NCBI GenBank assembly: GCA_965649825.1
Contig: OZ287696.1
Span: forward strand, 2,263,724-2,327,723
Length of the DNA stretch: 64,000 bases
Reading direction: 5' to 3'
From: Penicillus capitatus
Lineage: Eukaryota; Chlorophyta
The notes beneath the pieces are model-generated. The model saw only the letters and a list, made by a program, of their open reading frames with translations. It was not told the DNA's origin and made no database searches. The position numbers were made by a program, and so were the translations under genes. Positions 1-12,350 of the stretch are shown here, piece by piece (within the stretch, counting starts at the first letter, position 1; each line of letters opens with the position of its first letter).

Positions 1-2
1 TG

Positions 3-3000
3 ATACCCCTCGATGTGGCCGTCGTCTTGCGAATTGTCTCACTCCATGAGCACAATGGATCGATCTCTTACGAAGAGATCCTGCAACACAGTTCTATGCT
101 ATCGGTCATGCAGGGCATGAGTGCGCTCGAAACGCAAAGTACTGAGAAACCTGCCGCTGTCCGTATGTGCTGATGAATGGCGATGCAGGTGGTGGTGCTT
201 TTTTCTTACTTGTGCCGATTCTGAGAATTGCCTTGCGCTCGGTGCACTCTCCTTTCTTCGATGGCGCATTAAAATGTCTGACGGATCACTGTGCGCCTGG
301 AGAGCGTCTTCCACGATCAGCGATCTTTGATCTCCTCTACCTCGTTCTCTCGCACAGCCCTGCCCTAAAGTCTGTCTTCTCCCATTGTCCATTCACAGGA
401 GCTCAATGCGATGTCTTCTCAGAAGTACCGTCGTGGGTGCTCTGAAACAGCTGTGTCTGGATCTGCTGGATAATGAGCTGTCCGCTTTGCTCGAGGGTCT
501 GCTCTTCGCCAGCCCTGCTGTCCGTGCGGCTGCCTTGGAGGCATTGTCTCTAGTGCCGGCCTTAACAACCGGGATGTCGCTGGAAGATGACAAGATTGCT
601 TCTCTGTTGCTCTTGGCATGTCATGACGTCGATCCACAGAACGCCACACGTGCTCAGGAGTTGCATGCAATCTCCAGAGCATCTATTACAGAAGAACAGA
701 TGGATATCTTGTATCCACTCATGGGACACGAGACAGACGACATCCGCCATGCAACGGTCGGAGCATTGGGCGAATTTCTGGAAACGCACCCACGCAAAAC
801 GCAACGGCTCATCGTCATGGTCATCGACACACTCAAAGGTCGAGGCCCTCTGCCATCCACCTACACTTCTATGTCTGGTTCAGGTGATTGCAGTCGAGAG
901 TGGTTTCTGGGCGGTGCTCTGTTCTTTGAGTTATGTGGGAAGCTCTTTGCGCCGGCTCAGACCAAAATGGCCGTCGATTTTCTCTTGACTCATGGACTGA
1001 CCCATCCTGACGATGTGATCCGTGAGAAAATGGTCGTTGCGGGACTGGCTCTTGTCGATGCCTACGATCCCCGCGATCTCGATGTTCTCTTTGAACTGGT
1101 GGATCAGAAACTGGAAGAAGCAAAGGATCACGAACGCAACACCACAACCGATGATCACATGCGAGAAGGCGCCATTGTTCTGCTGGGCTCATTGGCCAAG
1201 CATCTCAGCCCAGATGACACACGTGTCAAAGACATCATTGCCAATTTGCTGGACGTTCTCTCCACCCCTGCCGAATCCGTCCAGCGTTCCGCATCCATCT
1301 GTCTATCTCCGCTAATGGCCAAATGCCAGTCCGATGCAGCATACGCGACTGAGATCGTCACGAGGCTGAAGAAACAAGTGGCAGAGGGGACAGACTACGG
1401 ACAGCGACGCGGAGCTGCCTATGGCGTTGCCGGAGTGGTCAAAGGATGCGGCATCAGTGCTCTCAAGAACTACCAGATCATGGATACACTGATGGCCTAT
1501 GTTGAAGACAAGGCCAATGCAGCAGCACGGGAAGGGGGCATCTCGGCATTCGATTGCTTGAGTCAGCGACTGGGGAAGCTCTTTGAGCCATACGTCATTC
1601 ATATTCTTCCCATTCTCCTGACCTGCTTCGGAGATGCAGCTCTGTCCGTGCGCCAGACCACAGCCGAAGCATCCAAGACCATCATGCACAATCTCTCTGC
1701 TCCCGGAGTCAAACTCGTTCTGCCTTTGCTGATGAAAGGACTGGAGGAAAAGGCGTGGAGAACGAAGCAGGGGAGTATTCAGTTGTTGGGTGCCATGGCT
1801 TGGTGTGCACCTAAGCAGCTCTCGACCTGTTTGCCAGCAATCGTCCCAAAGCTCATTACTGTCTTGGCCGATCCGCATCCCAAAGTGCACTCCGCTGCCG
1901 AATGTGCTTTGGAAGAGGTCGGTTCGACGATACGCAATCCGGAAGTGCAACAGCTGGTGCCAGATATCCTCAGTGCCATTGCCTATCCCTCAAAGAACAC
2001 CGTGAGCTGTTTGGAGAAGCTTTTGGAATCGCGATTCCAGAACACCATCGACGCTCCCAGTCTGGCATTGATCGTTCCAGTGGTGCATCATGGACTGAAA
2101 GACAGGACGGGAGAGAACAAGAAACGCGCGGCCAGAATTGTCCAGAATCTTTGCAAACTGGTGAACGATCCCAAAGACATGGACCCCTACATTCACCTTC
2201 TGCTGCCCGAGCTCAAGAAAGGCATCGTGGATACGTTGCCGGACGTCCGTGCCCAGGCCTCCAAGGCATTGAGTGGACTGATGTATGACATGGGTAAAGA
2301 GGCGCTTGATGAAGTGATGCCCTGGCTTCTGGAAACGCTGGAATCGAAATCTTCTGCCGTCGAGCGATCCGGTGCCGCTCAGGCCGTCGCCGAAGTGCTG
2401 GCCGTTTTTGGCGATGCCTATTTTGAGAGTCTCTTGCCAAAGATCTTGCAGAACTGCTCTTCAGCGAACGCCATTCTCCGCGAAGGTGGCATCGCCGTCC
2501 TGCGTTTCCTCCCCTTCAGCATGCCAGATCTCTTCCAGAGCAAACTGGACGTCGCCCTCCCTTGCATTCTGGATGGACTGGCAGATGAGAACGAATCGGT
2601 ACGGGATATCAGTCTGGGAGCTGGACGGACATTGGTCGATGTCTATGCTCAGACATCGCTTCCTGTCATCTTGCCAGCTGTCGAGAAAAGCCTCTTCCAT
2701 GCCAACTGGAGAATTCGACAGAGCTCCGTCGAGTTGCTCGGCAATTTGATCTTCAAAGTCGCCGGGACGTCGGGGAAGATCAAACTCGATGGAGGATCGG
2801 ATGATGAGGGTCCAGCCACACAGAGCTGTGGACGAAATCTGATCAAGGCTTTGGGACTTGAACGCCGCAATGCCGTTCTGGCAAAGCTCTATATCGCACG
2901 GTCGGATGTCCAACACCCTGTTCGCACAGCAGCCTTGCACATTTGGAAGACCGTGGTGGTGAACACGCCCAAAACGCTGATGGAGATGTTAACTGCCTTG

Positions 3001-5568
3001 ATGGATTTGATTATCGAGATGCTGGCGTTTGGTGAAGAAGACAGTCGACAGACCTCGGCGCGTTGCCTGGGAGAGCTCGTTCGCAAAATGGGCGACCGAT
3101 TTCTGCCCAAGATCATTCCGATCATGGAATCGTGTTTTTCGTCTGAGAGCATCGAGACGAGGGAAGGGGTGTGTTATGGACTGAGAGAATTGCTGGACAG
3201 TCTGAGCAATGCACAGATGGCAGAGTATCTCCCTGTTCTGCTGCCGACGATCCAATCCACCTTGTGTGACGAGAACTCCGCTGTGCGCATCTCCTTTCCT
3301 CTCTGTCATCATCATCTTGTTTTCAGGTTCGTGAGGCGGCGGCTGTGGCATTCGATGCTCTGTTTAAGGCAGGCGCCAGTTCCGTCGTGGAGTCCGTGAT
3401 TCCAGACCTTATGCACAAACTCGAGCAGGAGAAGATGAGTGATCAGGCGCTGGAAGGATTGAGAGTGATCTTGTCCATTCGACCTCACACTTTTGAAAAC
3501 ATGATTCCGAAGCTCCTGAGAGATCCCACGACGTCACGAAGACTGACGGCATTCGGTGCATTGGCAGAGGTCGCGCCTGGAGCATTGAGAGCACATCTGG
3601 CGTTTCTCCTCAGACATCTGATGAAGATCGGCAGCGAAACGAGCGACGCCACGGAACGCATCACAGCCGCCAGAGAAGCTGGGAAGAAGGTACGGCTTCG
3701 TTCTCTCCTGACCACCCGATCAGGGTCTGGATGCAGGTGATGCGCGTGTACCCTGAAGACCACCTTCAGTCTCTCGTGGCCGAATTGAAGAAGGGTCTGG
3801 AAGACAGTTCCCTTCGCCTCTGTGCCTCGATCTTGATAGCAGCATTGGCCGATGCTCGGCCCATTACGGATTACGTCGAGTCGCTCTTGCAGTCTTTGGT
3901 TTCTCTTATGAGTGAGGAAGATCCTGTCGTCTTGACGGAATGCTGGAAGGCAATGCGGTCCGTTGCGGGAACCGTGGCCAAAGAGATGCGCCCAACCTTC
4001 GTTCGGTTTGTCACTCTTTTTCTCACTCTTTATTTTGACGGCCATTGCATTTCAGCGTGCTCAGCGATGCCGTCGATACGGCTAAAGAGAGAGAACGGAG
4101 AAAAGACCCATCAAAGACTGCCATTATCGTTCCAGGCTTCTGCCTTCCCCAAGGCATCGCCCCTATTCTGCCTTTCTATATCGAAGGCGTCCAGGCATCC
4201 CCGTCTTGTCATGTGTGCAAAACCCGTTGACGATATGTCATATAGGGAGCATCGGGTGATCTGAGAGAATCGTCTGCTACAGGATTGGGCGATTTGGTGT
4301 TTGTCATGGATGCTGCATCACTGAAGCCCTTTGTCGGGTTGATCATGGGTCCACTGATCCGCATCATCAACGATCGTTTTCCATGGCAAGTCAAACTGGC
4401 CATTCTGAAGACGATGGGACAGCTGATCTCGAAGGCTGGGGATGAGATGCGCAAATTTGTGGCCGCCTTGCAGCCCATTTTCCTCAAATGTTTGCCAGAT
4501 CCGACAGAATCGATCCGAGACAGCGCCGCCAAAAATCTCGGCCACTTGACTCGATTGAGTCCACGTATTGACCCTCTGATCAACAACCTCGGCACTTTTG
4601 CTGTCAAAACGGAACCTCCCATGCGCAATGCCTATCTCACCGCTATGGCTGAAGCCCTGACAATCAGCGGCGAAAAAATCTCGCCGCCTGTCCTGCAGAA
4701 AACAGGGACCGTTCTTCTGGACCTTCTCTCCTCTACAGGTCATCTACCTGATGATGTGACAGGTGGATAACATGTGTATGCATGGTAGATGAAAACGAAG
4801 ACAACACGATTGCCTTGGCGGTCTGCTTTGGCAGCTTCTGCAAACACTGTGCGGCAGAGACCATGATCGATGTGTTACAGAAGCGGCTCTCAGAGAACGC
4901 AGCGATCTGGACAGAACGTCTCTTGACAGCGGTTCTGATGGCAACGATTGCGAAACACAGCACGCAACGACTTCAAGAAACGGAGCTCCTTCCACTCTTC
5001 ATCGAGGCCTTGACCAAGGTCTCCATCTCGCATACATGCCTCGTCCTTCACCTCTGTTTCTCAGTTTGCCAGAGATGACAGTATTCCTGTCAAGAAAGCA
5101 GCTTGTCGCGTGGCTGCTCGATTGTTCATGTCAGACAAGAGCGAAGCAGCATCCCAAGCTGCCGTCTTTGTCCTGGTCACCTGTCTCAGTCCCGATCAGA
5201 ACACGGACATCCATGAAGAAGGTCTGCACCTCTCTTCTGCATCCACGCGTCCATACCGACGGTGCTGTTCTTTAGCCCTGAAGTCCATTCAGTGGATCTG
5301 TGCCGATGATGCTGAGCGAATGAAAACGCATCTGAAAGAGATCGTCCCGTTGCTCTGTGCCATGGCTCGCGATGCGGCAGGTTCTAAGAAAGCTGCGTGC
5401 GAGACAGCCATTGCATTGATTCTGGATCTGGGCGACGGATTCGACACCGTGCATACCTTTCTGGCAGACAACCCTGGAGCGACAGCCAAATCTCTCCTGA
5501 CCGAGCCTTATCTTCGCAGAATCCAGCGGTTGACCAAACCCACCGAACACGAGAGCGAGACCTACTGA
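3..5568 (+). CDS. GCN1: GCN1-like translational activator, 3' part of gene
   Basis: HEAT-repeat protein that binds ribosomes and the kinase Gcn2 and relays uncharged-tRNA signals in the amino-acid starvation response. The gene enters from upstream, so its N-terminal part is missing; the visible roughly 1,650 residues align in order with the central and C-terminal halves of GCN1, including the eEF3-like block (IRNPE, IDAPSLALI, DPKDM, ADENESVRD, GVERRN-like GLERRN) and the C-terminal VPGFCLP and DEDNT-like segments. Frame changes are explained by short introns at about 139-188, 370-422, 3283-3326, 3690-3736, 4006-4055, 4203-4265, 4739-4788, 5019-5064 and probably 5222-5275, all GT-AG and 44-63 nt. 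The 3' end is complete. The family identification is very secure; exact exon borders are by eye. Confidence 0.93.
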
Positions 5569-5790
5569 CAGATGTGTAAACACGCATCACATTGCATAGA
5601 AACGCACGAACAGCATCATCACGTCGATCTCGCTCCCCGCCATCACCAACCACTGCCCTTCGCCGTCTCTTTCATCGTCGTGGCATAGTTGTATGGGGTC
5701 TTCTGTCCTGGACAGAAATCAAGGCCAGCAGTCTATTGGTGCATGACAGCATCGCATGTTGACGAGAGTCCCTGTCGTTTGTTTAGAGAG

Positions 5791-7243
5791 ATGTTCATCG
5801 CTGCGTTGCGATGCGGCACTCGGGCTTTACGTGATCAACGCGCATTCGACGGAATCTGCCACGCATACCATGCCGTTGTCTATCGGCAAAACGGCAATCC
5901 CCAAGACGTGCTGTCGTATGAAGAGCTGCCACGGAAGGAAGAGATCGGCAAAGACGAGATCCGACTGAAAATCTTGGCCGTCATACAACAACACCGATCT
6001 TCGCTTCCCTGACGAAGGTCTCCGCGACAGGCGCCCCTAAACCCAGCCGATATCAATACGATCTTCGGATCGTATCCCTTGGCGCCTCCAGAAGACTCGG
6101 AGACGTTTCCACACATTCCCGGACACGAAGGCGTCGGATGCCTCATAGAAAAGGGCTCCGAGGTCTCTCCTTTTAGCCAAGTCACGATTACTGCAGGATT
6201 TGGATTCTGTGGTGAGGTTGAGGGACTGGCCTGTGGTGATTTGCTCATACCTCTGGCCTCACACCAAGGCACGTGGACGGAAGAGGGTGTGTACAAAGCT
6301 CGGTATTGGCACAAGATTTCAAACAGCTTTCCGATAGACATGGCTGCGACACTGGCCATCAAGTCTGAATCCTCTCGTGCCCACTCTCTATGTAAAGGCC
6401 TTCTGACACAGTCCGCCTACCGCGTGGTGTCTTATACATGATTTTGTGTCTTTGAATGCCGGAGATGTGATCGTGCAAAACGGAGCGACGAGTGCGGTGG
6501 GTCAGTATGTTATCCAGATGGCACGGGTGCTCGGTATCCAGACGGCCAACATCATCCGCAACAGGAACGTCCTCCACGTTTTCTCTCACTCTTTTAGTGG
6601 CGGCAAAATGTGTTAGACCACATCGCAAAGAAACGATGGAGTATCTTCAGTCCCTTGGGGCAACGATCGTTGCATCAGAAGACAACATCCGACCTGCCAT
6701 GTGTATGTCAGATGCATCGATGTCGTCATAGTGTGATATGAAAGAGTGAGATGGTATGTAGATGCAACTGATCTTCCTCTGGGGAGCTTAGGACTGAACG
6801 GCATCGGTGGCAAACACATCGGCCTTCTTACCAAACACCTCAAGTCAGAGATGGGTATCGTCGTTTTGCTCATGTCTGTGTCTTGTAGGCAGTCCTCGAC
6901 GGTTGTGACCTATGGTGGCATGTCCAAGCTGCCGCTATCGATTCCCAATGGCTCCTTCATTTTCAAAGATCTCACATTCAAAGGGTTCTGGTGGTCGGGT
7001 CACACATCGCAGAAGCTCGGCTTTCAACAGAAGGCGCAGCTCATCGATCGCATCGCCGATTTCATTCAGCAGCATAAACTGACCATCCGGTGAGCAGCTC
7101 TCTATCCACCAGAAGACACACGACTAGCCATGTTGATCAGGTGTAAGAGGTATGCACTCTCAGATTACAACGCAGCCCTTGCCGTACACACAGAGCCATT
7201 CAGAGAGAGCAAAATCCTCTTTATACCAGACACATCTAAATGA
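5791..7243 (+). CDS. MECR: mitochondrial trans-2-enoyl-CoA/ACP reductase
   Basis: Medium-chain dehydrogenase/reductase that catalyses the last, NADPH-dependent step of mitochondrial type II fatty acid synthesis. After splicing the product reads through the family landmarks: NPADIN near the N-terminus, PGHEGVG, GDLLIPLASHQGTW, a Rossmann segment QNGATSAVGQYVIQMA, VTYGGM and GFWWS, and a C-terminal segment ending in FIPDTSK. The first 25 or so residues are basic and Arg-rich, compatible with a mitochondrial targeting peptide. Seven short introns are needed, near 5975, 6171, 6371, 6565, 6704, 6846 and 7089. The one at 6565-6616 keeps frame and protein length only if its donor is GA rather than GT. 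The stop codon overlaps the stop of the convergent gene downstream. Confidence 0.9.
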
Positions 7244-8113
7244 CACTGTCTTCTCGCGTCAAGAAATCTGGATCTCTTTTGAATTTCTCCTCGAAACGCT
7301 TATACCATCTACACACGGGGCAAGTGCGAGTGGAGCGAATGGGGAAGAGGTAGGAGAGGGCACCGTTCGAAGACATTGGCAGGGACGATGAGCTTATCAC
7401 CGTTCTGTGTCGTGCCAAACGATCCCATGAAGGTGTAGAGGTTCATTGCCACACGTTTGGCAAAGTTGGCCTTGGAACCGACGATCGTTGCCTCTCTGCC
7501 CATCACTTCCGACATCGGTTCAACAGACAGACCAATCTGGGCGTCCCTTGTGCGCAGAGCTGTCTCTGTCCACTGCAACAGCACGGATCACAAAACAGCA
7601 GATCCCGGGAGCCTTGAGGCAGGACGAGACAACGCAGGTGATGTCGTTTTGGATACAAGAACAGAAAGATGGGCAGGATGTCTTTCATTTCGCCGTCCAA
7701 AACGTCTCCTTTTGCAAAATGACTGTCCCGGAATTCTCAGAAATCCAGAGATAATTAATTTTGCGTGGATATGGGAAGGCGCTGTGTGATCCTACCTGCA
7801 AAGGAAAGACCTCCGAGACACGATTGGCCGAAATGAAGCCACGATAGGACCAGTCATTGCCGCTCTTGATATAGAGACAGAGCGCTTGGTCGGGAGCCAA
7901 CTGAGTGGGATTGTTGAGAAACAGGCAGATATCGCGTACAGCTGTGAGGTCCTGAAACTTGTCTCCTACTCCCAAAACCTCCACGACAGTGTCAGGCATC
8001 TTGCCTGGGGAAGGCGTTGTCCATACCCAGTGGGTGGGGTCGATAGGTGTACACACTTCGTTCGTCAATGCACCGGTGTGGCCGATGAAGCACAGGCCGA
8101 ACAGAAACGACAT
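7236..8113 (-). CDS. Hikeshi/OPI10-type Hsp70 nuclear import carrier
   Basis: Hikeshi carries Hsp70 into the nucleus during heat stress. The first exon starts MSFLFGLCFIGH and contains the N-terminal beta-sandwich pattern of the family (VVEVLGVG, DICLFLNNP, WSYRGFISANRVSEVFPL). A later exon carries QIGLSVEP, and the last reads IVPANVF then WYKRFEEKF after a 55-nt intron near 7309-7363, exactly the family C-terminal layout. The stretch about 7590-7786 contains one or two introns and perhaps a small exon that I could not resolve. Its stop lies inside the 3' end of MECR (CDS overlap of 8 bp), and its start is 143 bp from the divergent methyltransferase start, implying a shared promoter. Confidence 0.82.
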
Positions 8114-8256
8114 GGCATCGGTTGAAGCGTTTGATGATATTTCAATTAAGTGCCGTAGCGTCGAGGGCCGCGGCTGCGCAGGGATGCGGGGGGCAGGGAT
8201 GGTTAGAGAGACAACGGCGTGTAAGGATGAGGGGATTTGTGGGAGACGGTTCCAAA

Positions 8257-9298
8257 ATGGCCGCCGAGTTTCATACCACAGATTTTGAGTGAGACATATC
8301 ATACCTCTTGTGACAGACGCACTGAGGACCACCTCATTACCTAGATGGGCAGAATTGTATCGAACCGTGGGCGGCACACTCGAACAGAGAGTAACCGTAA
8401 GGCCCCTGGGAAAGCAGAGGACTGTCTGATGTGACAGATGGTATTGCCAGTTGCCGGATCGAGATGTGCGGGAGCGATCGGGAACTGAGGCATGGGAAGC
8501 ATTCTATGTTACGCATGGCGAGCCGCGTTTCTTCAAAGAACGACGTTATCTTGCGCTTGCCTTTCCATGCCTGGAACAGGAAGATCCGCCGATCACTGTC
8601 CTGGACATGGGCAGCGGATATGGATCGTCAATGCTTCCGCTACTCAAGGCATGGCACGCTGCGTTCGACAGGACGCGTGAGCATTGCTGTTTGATGTGAC
8701 AGGCAAATAGGACCTGTCGCTGTCATGCCATCGATGCCAGTCCAACAGCACTCGCTCTACTACATCGAGCAGCTGAACGCGCAAACATCCCGTCCCATCG
8801 CTTCACGACGTCCTGCATGGACATCTCATGTCCTTCCCTCACGACACACTCTTTCCCGGCCAGAAATACAATGGACTATGCATTGATGGTATGATCGAGA
8901 TGTCCTATCTCTCTGTCTCCATATGCTGATGGACATGGGTCATGTCATAGGTCTTTGTTCTGTCTGCTCTGCCTCCCGATGCGATGCCCACGGCGCTGAG
9001 CAATGCCTATGCGCATCTAGCCATTGGTGGGAAGCTGCTGTTTCGTGACTACGGTTTCTGCGACATGTCACAGTTGCGTTACACTTCCGAGCAGATCCTC
9101 AGTCCACAGCACTACATAAGGAAGGACGGCACATTGGCCAGCTACTTCAAAAAATCAGATATCATAGAAATGGCAGAGGCTTGTGGTTTTGTCACAGAGG
9201 TCTGCGAATACCATTGCCTTTTACTTCGAAATCGAAGACAGGGACACGACATGAAACGTGTGTTCGTTCATGGCATCTTCCGCAAAAGCGAAGAATAG
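8257..9298 (+). CDS. METTL2/6/8-type tRNA (m3C32) methyltransferase
   Basis: SAM-dependent methyltransferase of the family that makes 3-methylcytidine at tRNA position 32. Visible landmarks in order: AWEAFYVTHG then FFKERRYL (the WdxFY...FFKDR signature), LDMGSGYG (SAM motif I), CHAIDASPTAL (motif II region), VFVLSALPPDAM, and LLFRDYGF with LRY and a YIRKDGT element, all characteristic of METTL6/2/8. The start chosen at 8257 (MAAEF) lies in a good context and splices in frame into the conserved part; several introns follow. The intron before the DASPTAL exon (about 8672-8710) has no in-frame GT donor that I can find and may use GA. Subfamily (METTL2, 6 or 8) is not settled. Confidence 0.85.
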
Positions 9299-9505
9299 TA
9301 TCATTTGACTTTCTCCCGTCTTTAAGACGCCTCGCTGCTTTGCGGCCTATCCAGACAAAACACCCTTTCCGTGGCGGTTGATATTTCACCGTGCAGAATC
9401 CGAGGTTGCTCGTTGGCATTCTATCCACCTATGTGACCCATGTCTATCCCTTTGCTTAGATTCACTTTTTTCTAACAAGCGCCTATCGTTGTTCGCCTTG
9501 TTCAA

Positions 9506-11743
9506 ATGGCGTCACCGCCCAGTGAAGGAAAGTCCACAGCAGAGACGGCAATGCCAAAACCGCCCCTCCCTAGTCCCTTTGTATCTCGCAAATCAGAATC
9601 GTTTCGTGGAGTTTCGTACTCGCCCCCGGGCGAGGTAGACCCAGTCGCAACGCAGCAGCCAGAGACGACGACGGGAATAAGATCCTTTATTCAGAGTTTT
9701 TGGTCAGGCAGCGGTTCGCTCCCTGCACATGCACGTTCCGATTCGGTGGTGGACGAATTGGCTCGACGGAATTCTAGCGGAGGAGGGAAACGAAACGATG
9801 CAGAGCTGCCACCCAAAGCGACGCGCACCAGTTCGACGCCGCCGGCAGCAGTTGGATTGCCGAGTGTGACACTCGTGGCAACGGAAGCGCCGCCTTCGAA
9901 AGAAACGGAGACATCGGAAATGAATGCGGATACAACATCCGAACGGACAGCAGTACACCAACAGAGCTCGATTCAAAAGGAAAGTGTGTTAGAAAACAAG
10001 AAAGAGGAAAAACAGACCCTTACCACAGAGAAAGGTCCCTCATCTAACTAACCACAGCGAACGGTGCCGTTAGGGTGGCGTGATGATATGTAGGGGAAGA
10101 AAAGGTAGATACGGTACACGTAGAGAAGGCGATAGACCGTACTGGAACCGAGACGATGAATCCGCCTGAGGGGCTGTCTGTTGTGATGGGGGGTTCATCG
10201 GCGACGGAGGCCGCGGCTGGAAAGGAGAAGACATTTGTGGAAGAAGGCGAAAAGCCTGTGGCAATGGAACCTTCTGCTGTGGCTGAAACCCCGAAGCCGC
10301 CGATGCATGATGTCCAATCGCCTCCCACTGCTCCTGCTCCTGCTCCGACGGAACCGATCGAGAAATCCTCAACTGCGGAGAAAGGAACGGGCGTGACGGA
10401 GGGATCAGATCTGAACGAGAGTGCCCCAGTAAAGAAATCCGATTTGCGTAAGGCAGAAACGATGCCTAAATCTTCTCAACAACCAGGTCTCTTCCAAAAA
10501 ATCTTTTCGTTCGGCGGCCGATCAAGGGCAGAACCTAAACAACTCGTTAACAAGGAAGAAGTGGAGCCCGTGAAACCGACGGAGGCTGTCGTTGAGGAGG
10601 CGAAGATTCCGGGCGACGACTCAGCAAAACTATCCGAATCTTCCACTCCCGCCGACGATCCCTCTGGCAGTCGGATGCCTCCCGCCGTGCCTGATCAAAC
10701 GACGGCAAAGATCGCCAGCGACAGAACGGACAAGAAGACAGAAACGACACACGATCGTACATCTTCTGAACTGACGGCAACGGAATTGGACGCTCTTAAG
10801 TCGTCGTTTATGTCTGAGATGCGAAACAAAGGAATCGACGTTGAAGGAAAGTACACGAAGTGCGTGGACATCATCTCTGTTGTCGATTTCTGGATGCCAA
10901 CAGCGTGTGGTGTTGATTCAGGTCAAGTGTAGATTTTGATAGTCCATTGATGTTTCTTCTGGACCTGCACACATTCGCTGTCACACAACACGCATCCGTT
11001 CGTATGGAAGATGTATTAGAAGAGAAATTCGGAGCTGCTCACAAAGTACTTACAGCGTTTAGTGCAGCAACAGCTCGTCAGCGGGAATCACAGAGTCCAC
11101 AACAGATTAGTGGACAAGAGGAAACAGCGCCGTCTTCAGAACAAAAACCACAGGAAGAAGCCGAAGCTACGACGCCTTCTGCTTCAAACCCTACTAGAGA
11201 AGCGGCTAAGTCAAATAAGTTTGCTGAAGAAGTCGGCGATGAACATGCAACATCTGAAAAGCTCATTGAGCAGACGATTGTTTCTCAACCTCCTGTACAG
11301 ACAGGAGAGCACACTGTCTCTTCAAAGCCTGAAGAAATTCCACAATCGAGTGACAAAGCACCGACTAAGGAAACGTATGGACCAGGTTTGTTATGCTAGA
11401 CTCTCCAGTCGATGGAGTAATTGACAGCATACCTGTAGATTTAGTAGATACGGCTCAAGATGTGGTGTCGGAAGAACCCAAGAAAGAGGAGACCCAAGAT
11501 GGCAATGGCGGCGGTGGCGGCGGTGGCGGCGGATCTTCGTCTGAGCCTCGCGTGGAGAACAAGAAACCTCAAATCGTGGTTGACGGACAGGGGGAGCCGA
11601 AACCAAAGCCATCTCCCGTAGCATCCGCTCATGCTGTGGCGGCTGACTCTCCACCAGTAAGCGCGCCCTCTCATGACAAGAGAGCATCTTCCCCCCACCG
11701 ATCGACCTGCTTCATATGTTGTTTCTATCCTCGCGCCGACTAA
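9506..11743 (+). CDS. orphan Ser/Pro/Glu-rich protein with short hydrophobic motifs
   Basis: I do not recognise this gene. It encodes about 650 residues, mostly low-complexity Ser, Pro, Thr, Glu and Lys, consistent with a disordered protein. Four exons join in frame across introns at about 10034-10098, 10849-10922 and 11385-11437 plus the flanking sequence. Two similar aromatic motifs stand out: SFIQSFWSGSGS near residue 60 and LFQKIFSFGGRS in the second exon. A short segment that looks more globular follows (SPLMFLLDLHTFAVTQ). A poly-glycine run lies in the last exon (about 11507-11533), and the C-terminus is CFICCFYPRAD, a cysteine-rich tail that could be lipidated. Coding assignment rests on open frames plus matching introns, not on homology. 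Confidence 0.6.
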
Positions 11744-12350
11744 CCATTCCAGTCACCACACAATAAAGATATCTGTGCATATTCAGTCCTGGCCATCTTG
11801 AATAACACTCTGCCAACTGCTGCTCGGTTGCCATATCGTTTATCTTTCATCGTTAGGCCTTTTAGTCGTATTATTTTTTGGAGTATGATGACCTCATTGA
11901 CATGCTCAATTGCACGTGGAGAGAAGCCAAACTCACATTCGATTATCACGCGACCGAATTTCAAATGAAGAACTGCGATTGCATAAGTGGTATCATCTTC
12001 ATCTTCTGGACGTTGACCGTGTGTTGTATTTGTGTTGGGAAGCTGTCTATGAAATCTGTCATCGCTGAAGAAGCGTACCATACCATTTCATCCAAAGTGT
12101 CACATCTCTGTGGGGCAGAATCGGATTGTCTGTCAGTTGTTCGAATCTATATGAGACTTGTTCGTTAGATGGGTGGTGGTCCGTGTTTGGCGAGTCGTCG
12201 TCTTTCGTTCGTTCGCACTTTGGCTTTTACCATATCAACCAGAACGCTCTCTTCGTTGATCAATGAGCGAGATATACGATATCTCTATCGCAGTTATAAC
12301 GTGCACTCTCAAGGATGCGTGTAAACCATTGCACCATGAACTTCGTATTG
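11744..12350. other. intergenic region, no gene seen
   Basis: About 600 bp between the stop of the orphan gene and the stop of the convergent exosome gene. Short open frames exist on both strands but show no family motif or convincing codon pattern. Probably two 3' untranslated regions. Confidence 0.5.

Noticed and set aside
1312-1950. 212-codon minus-strand frame inside GCN1
   Set aside because: The plus frame is a clear, conserved GCN1 exon; the minus frame has no family features.
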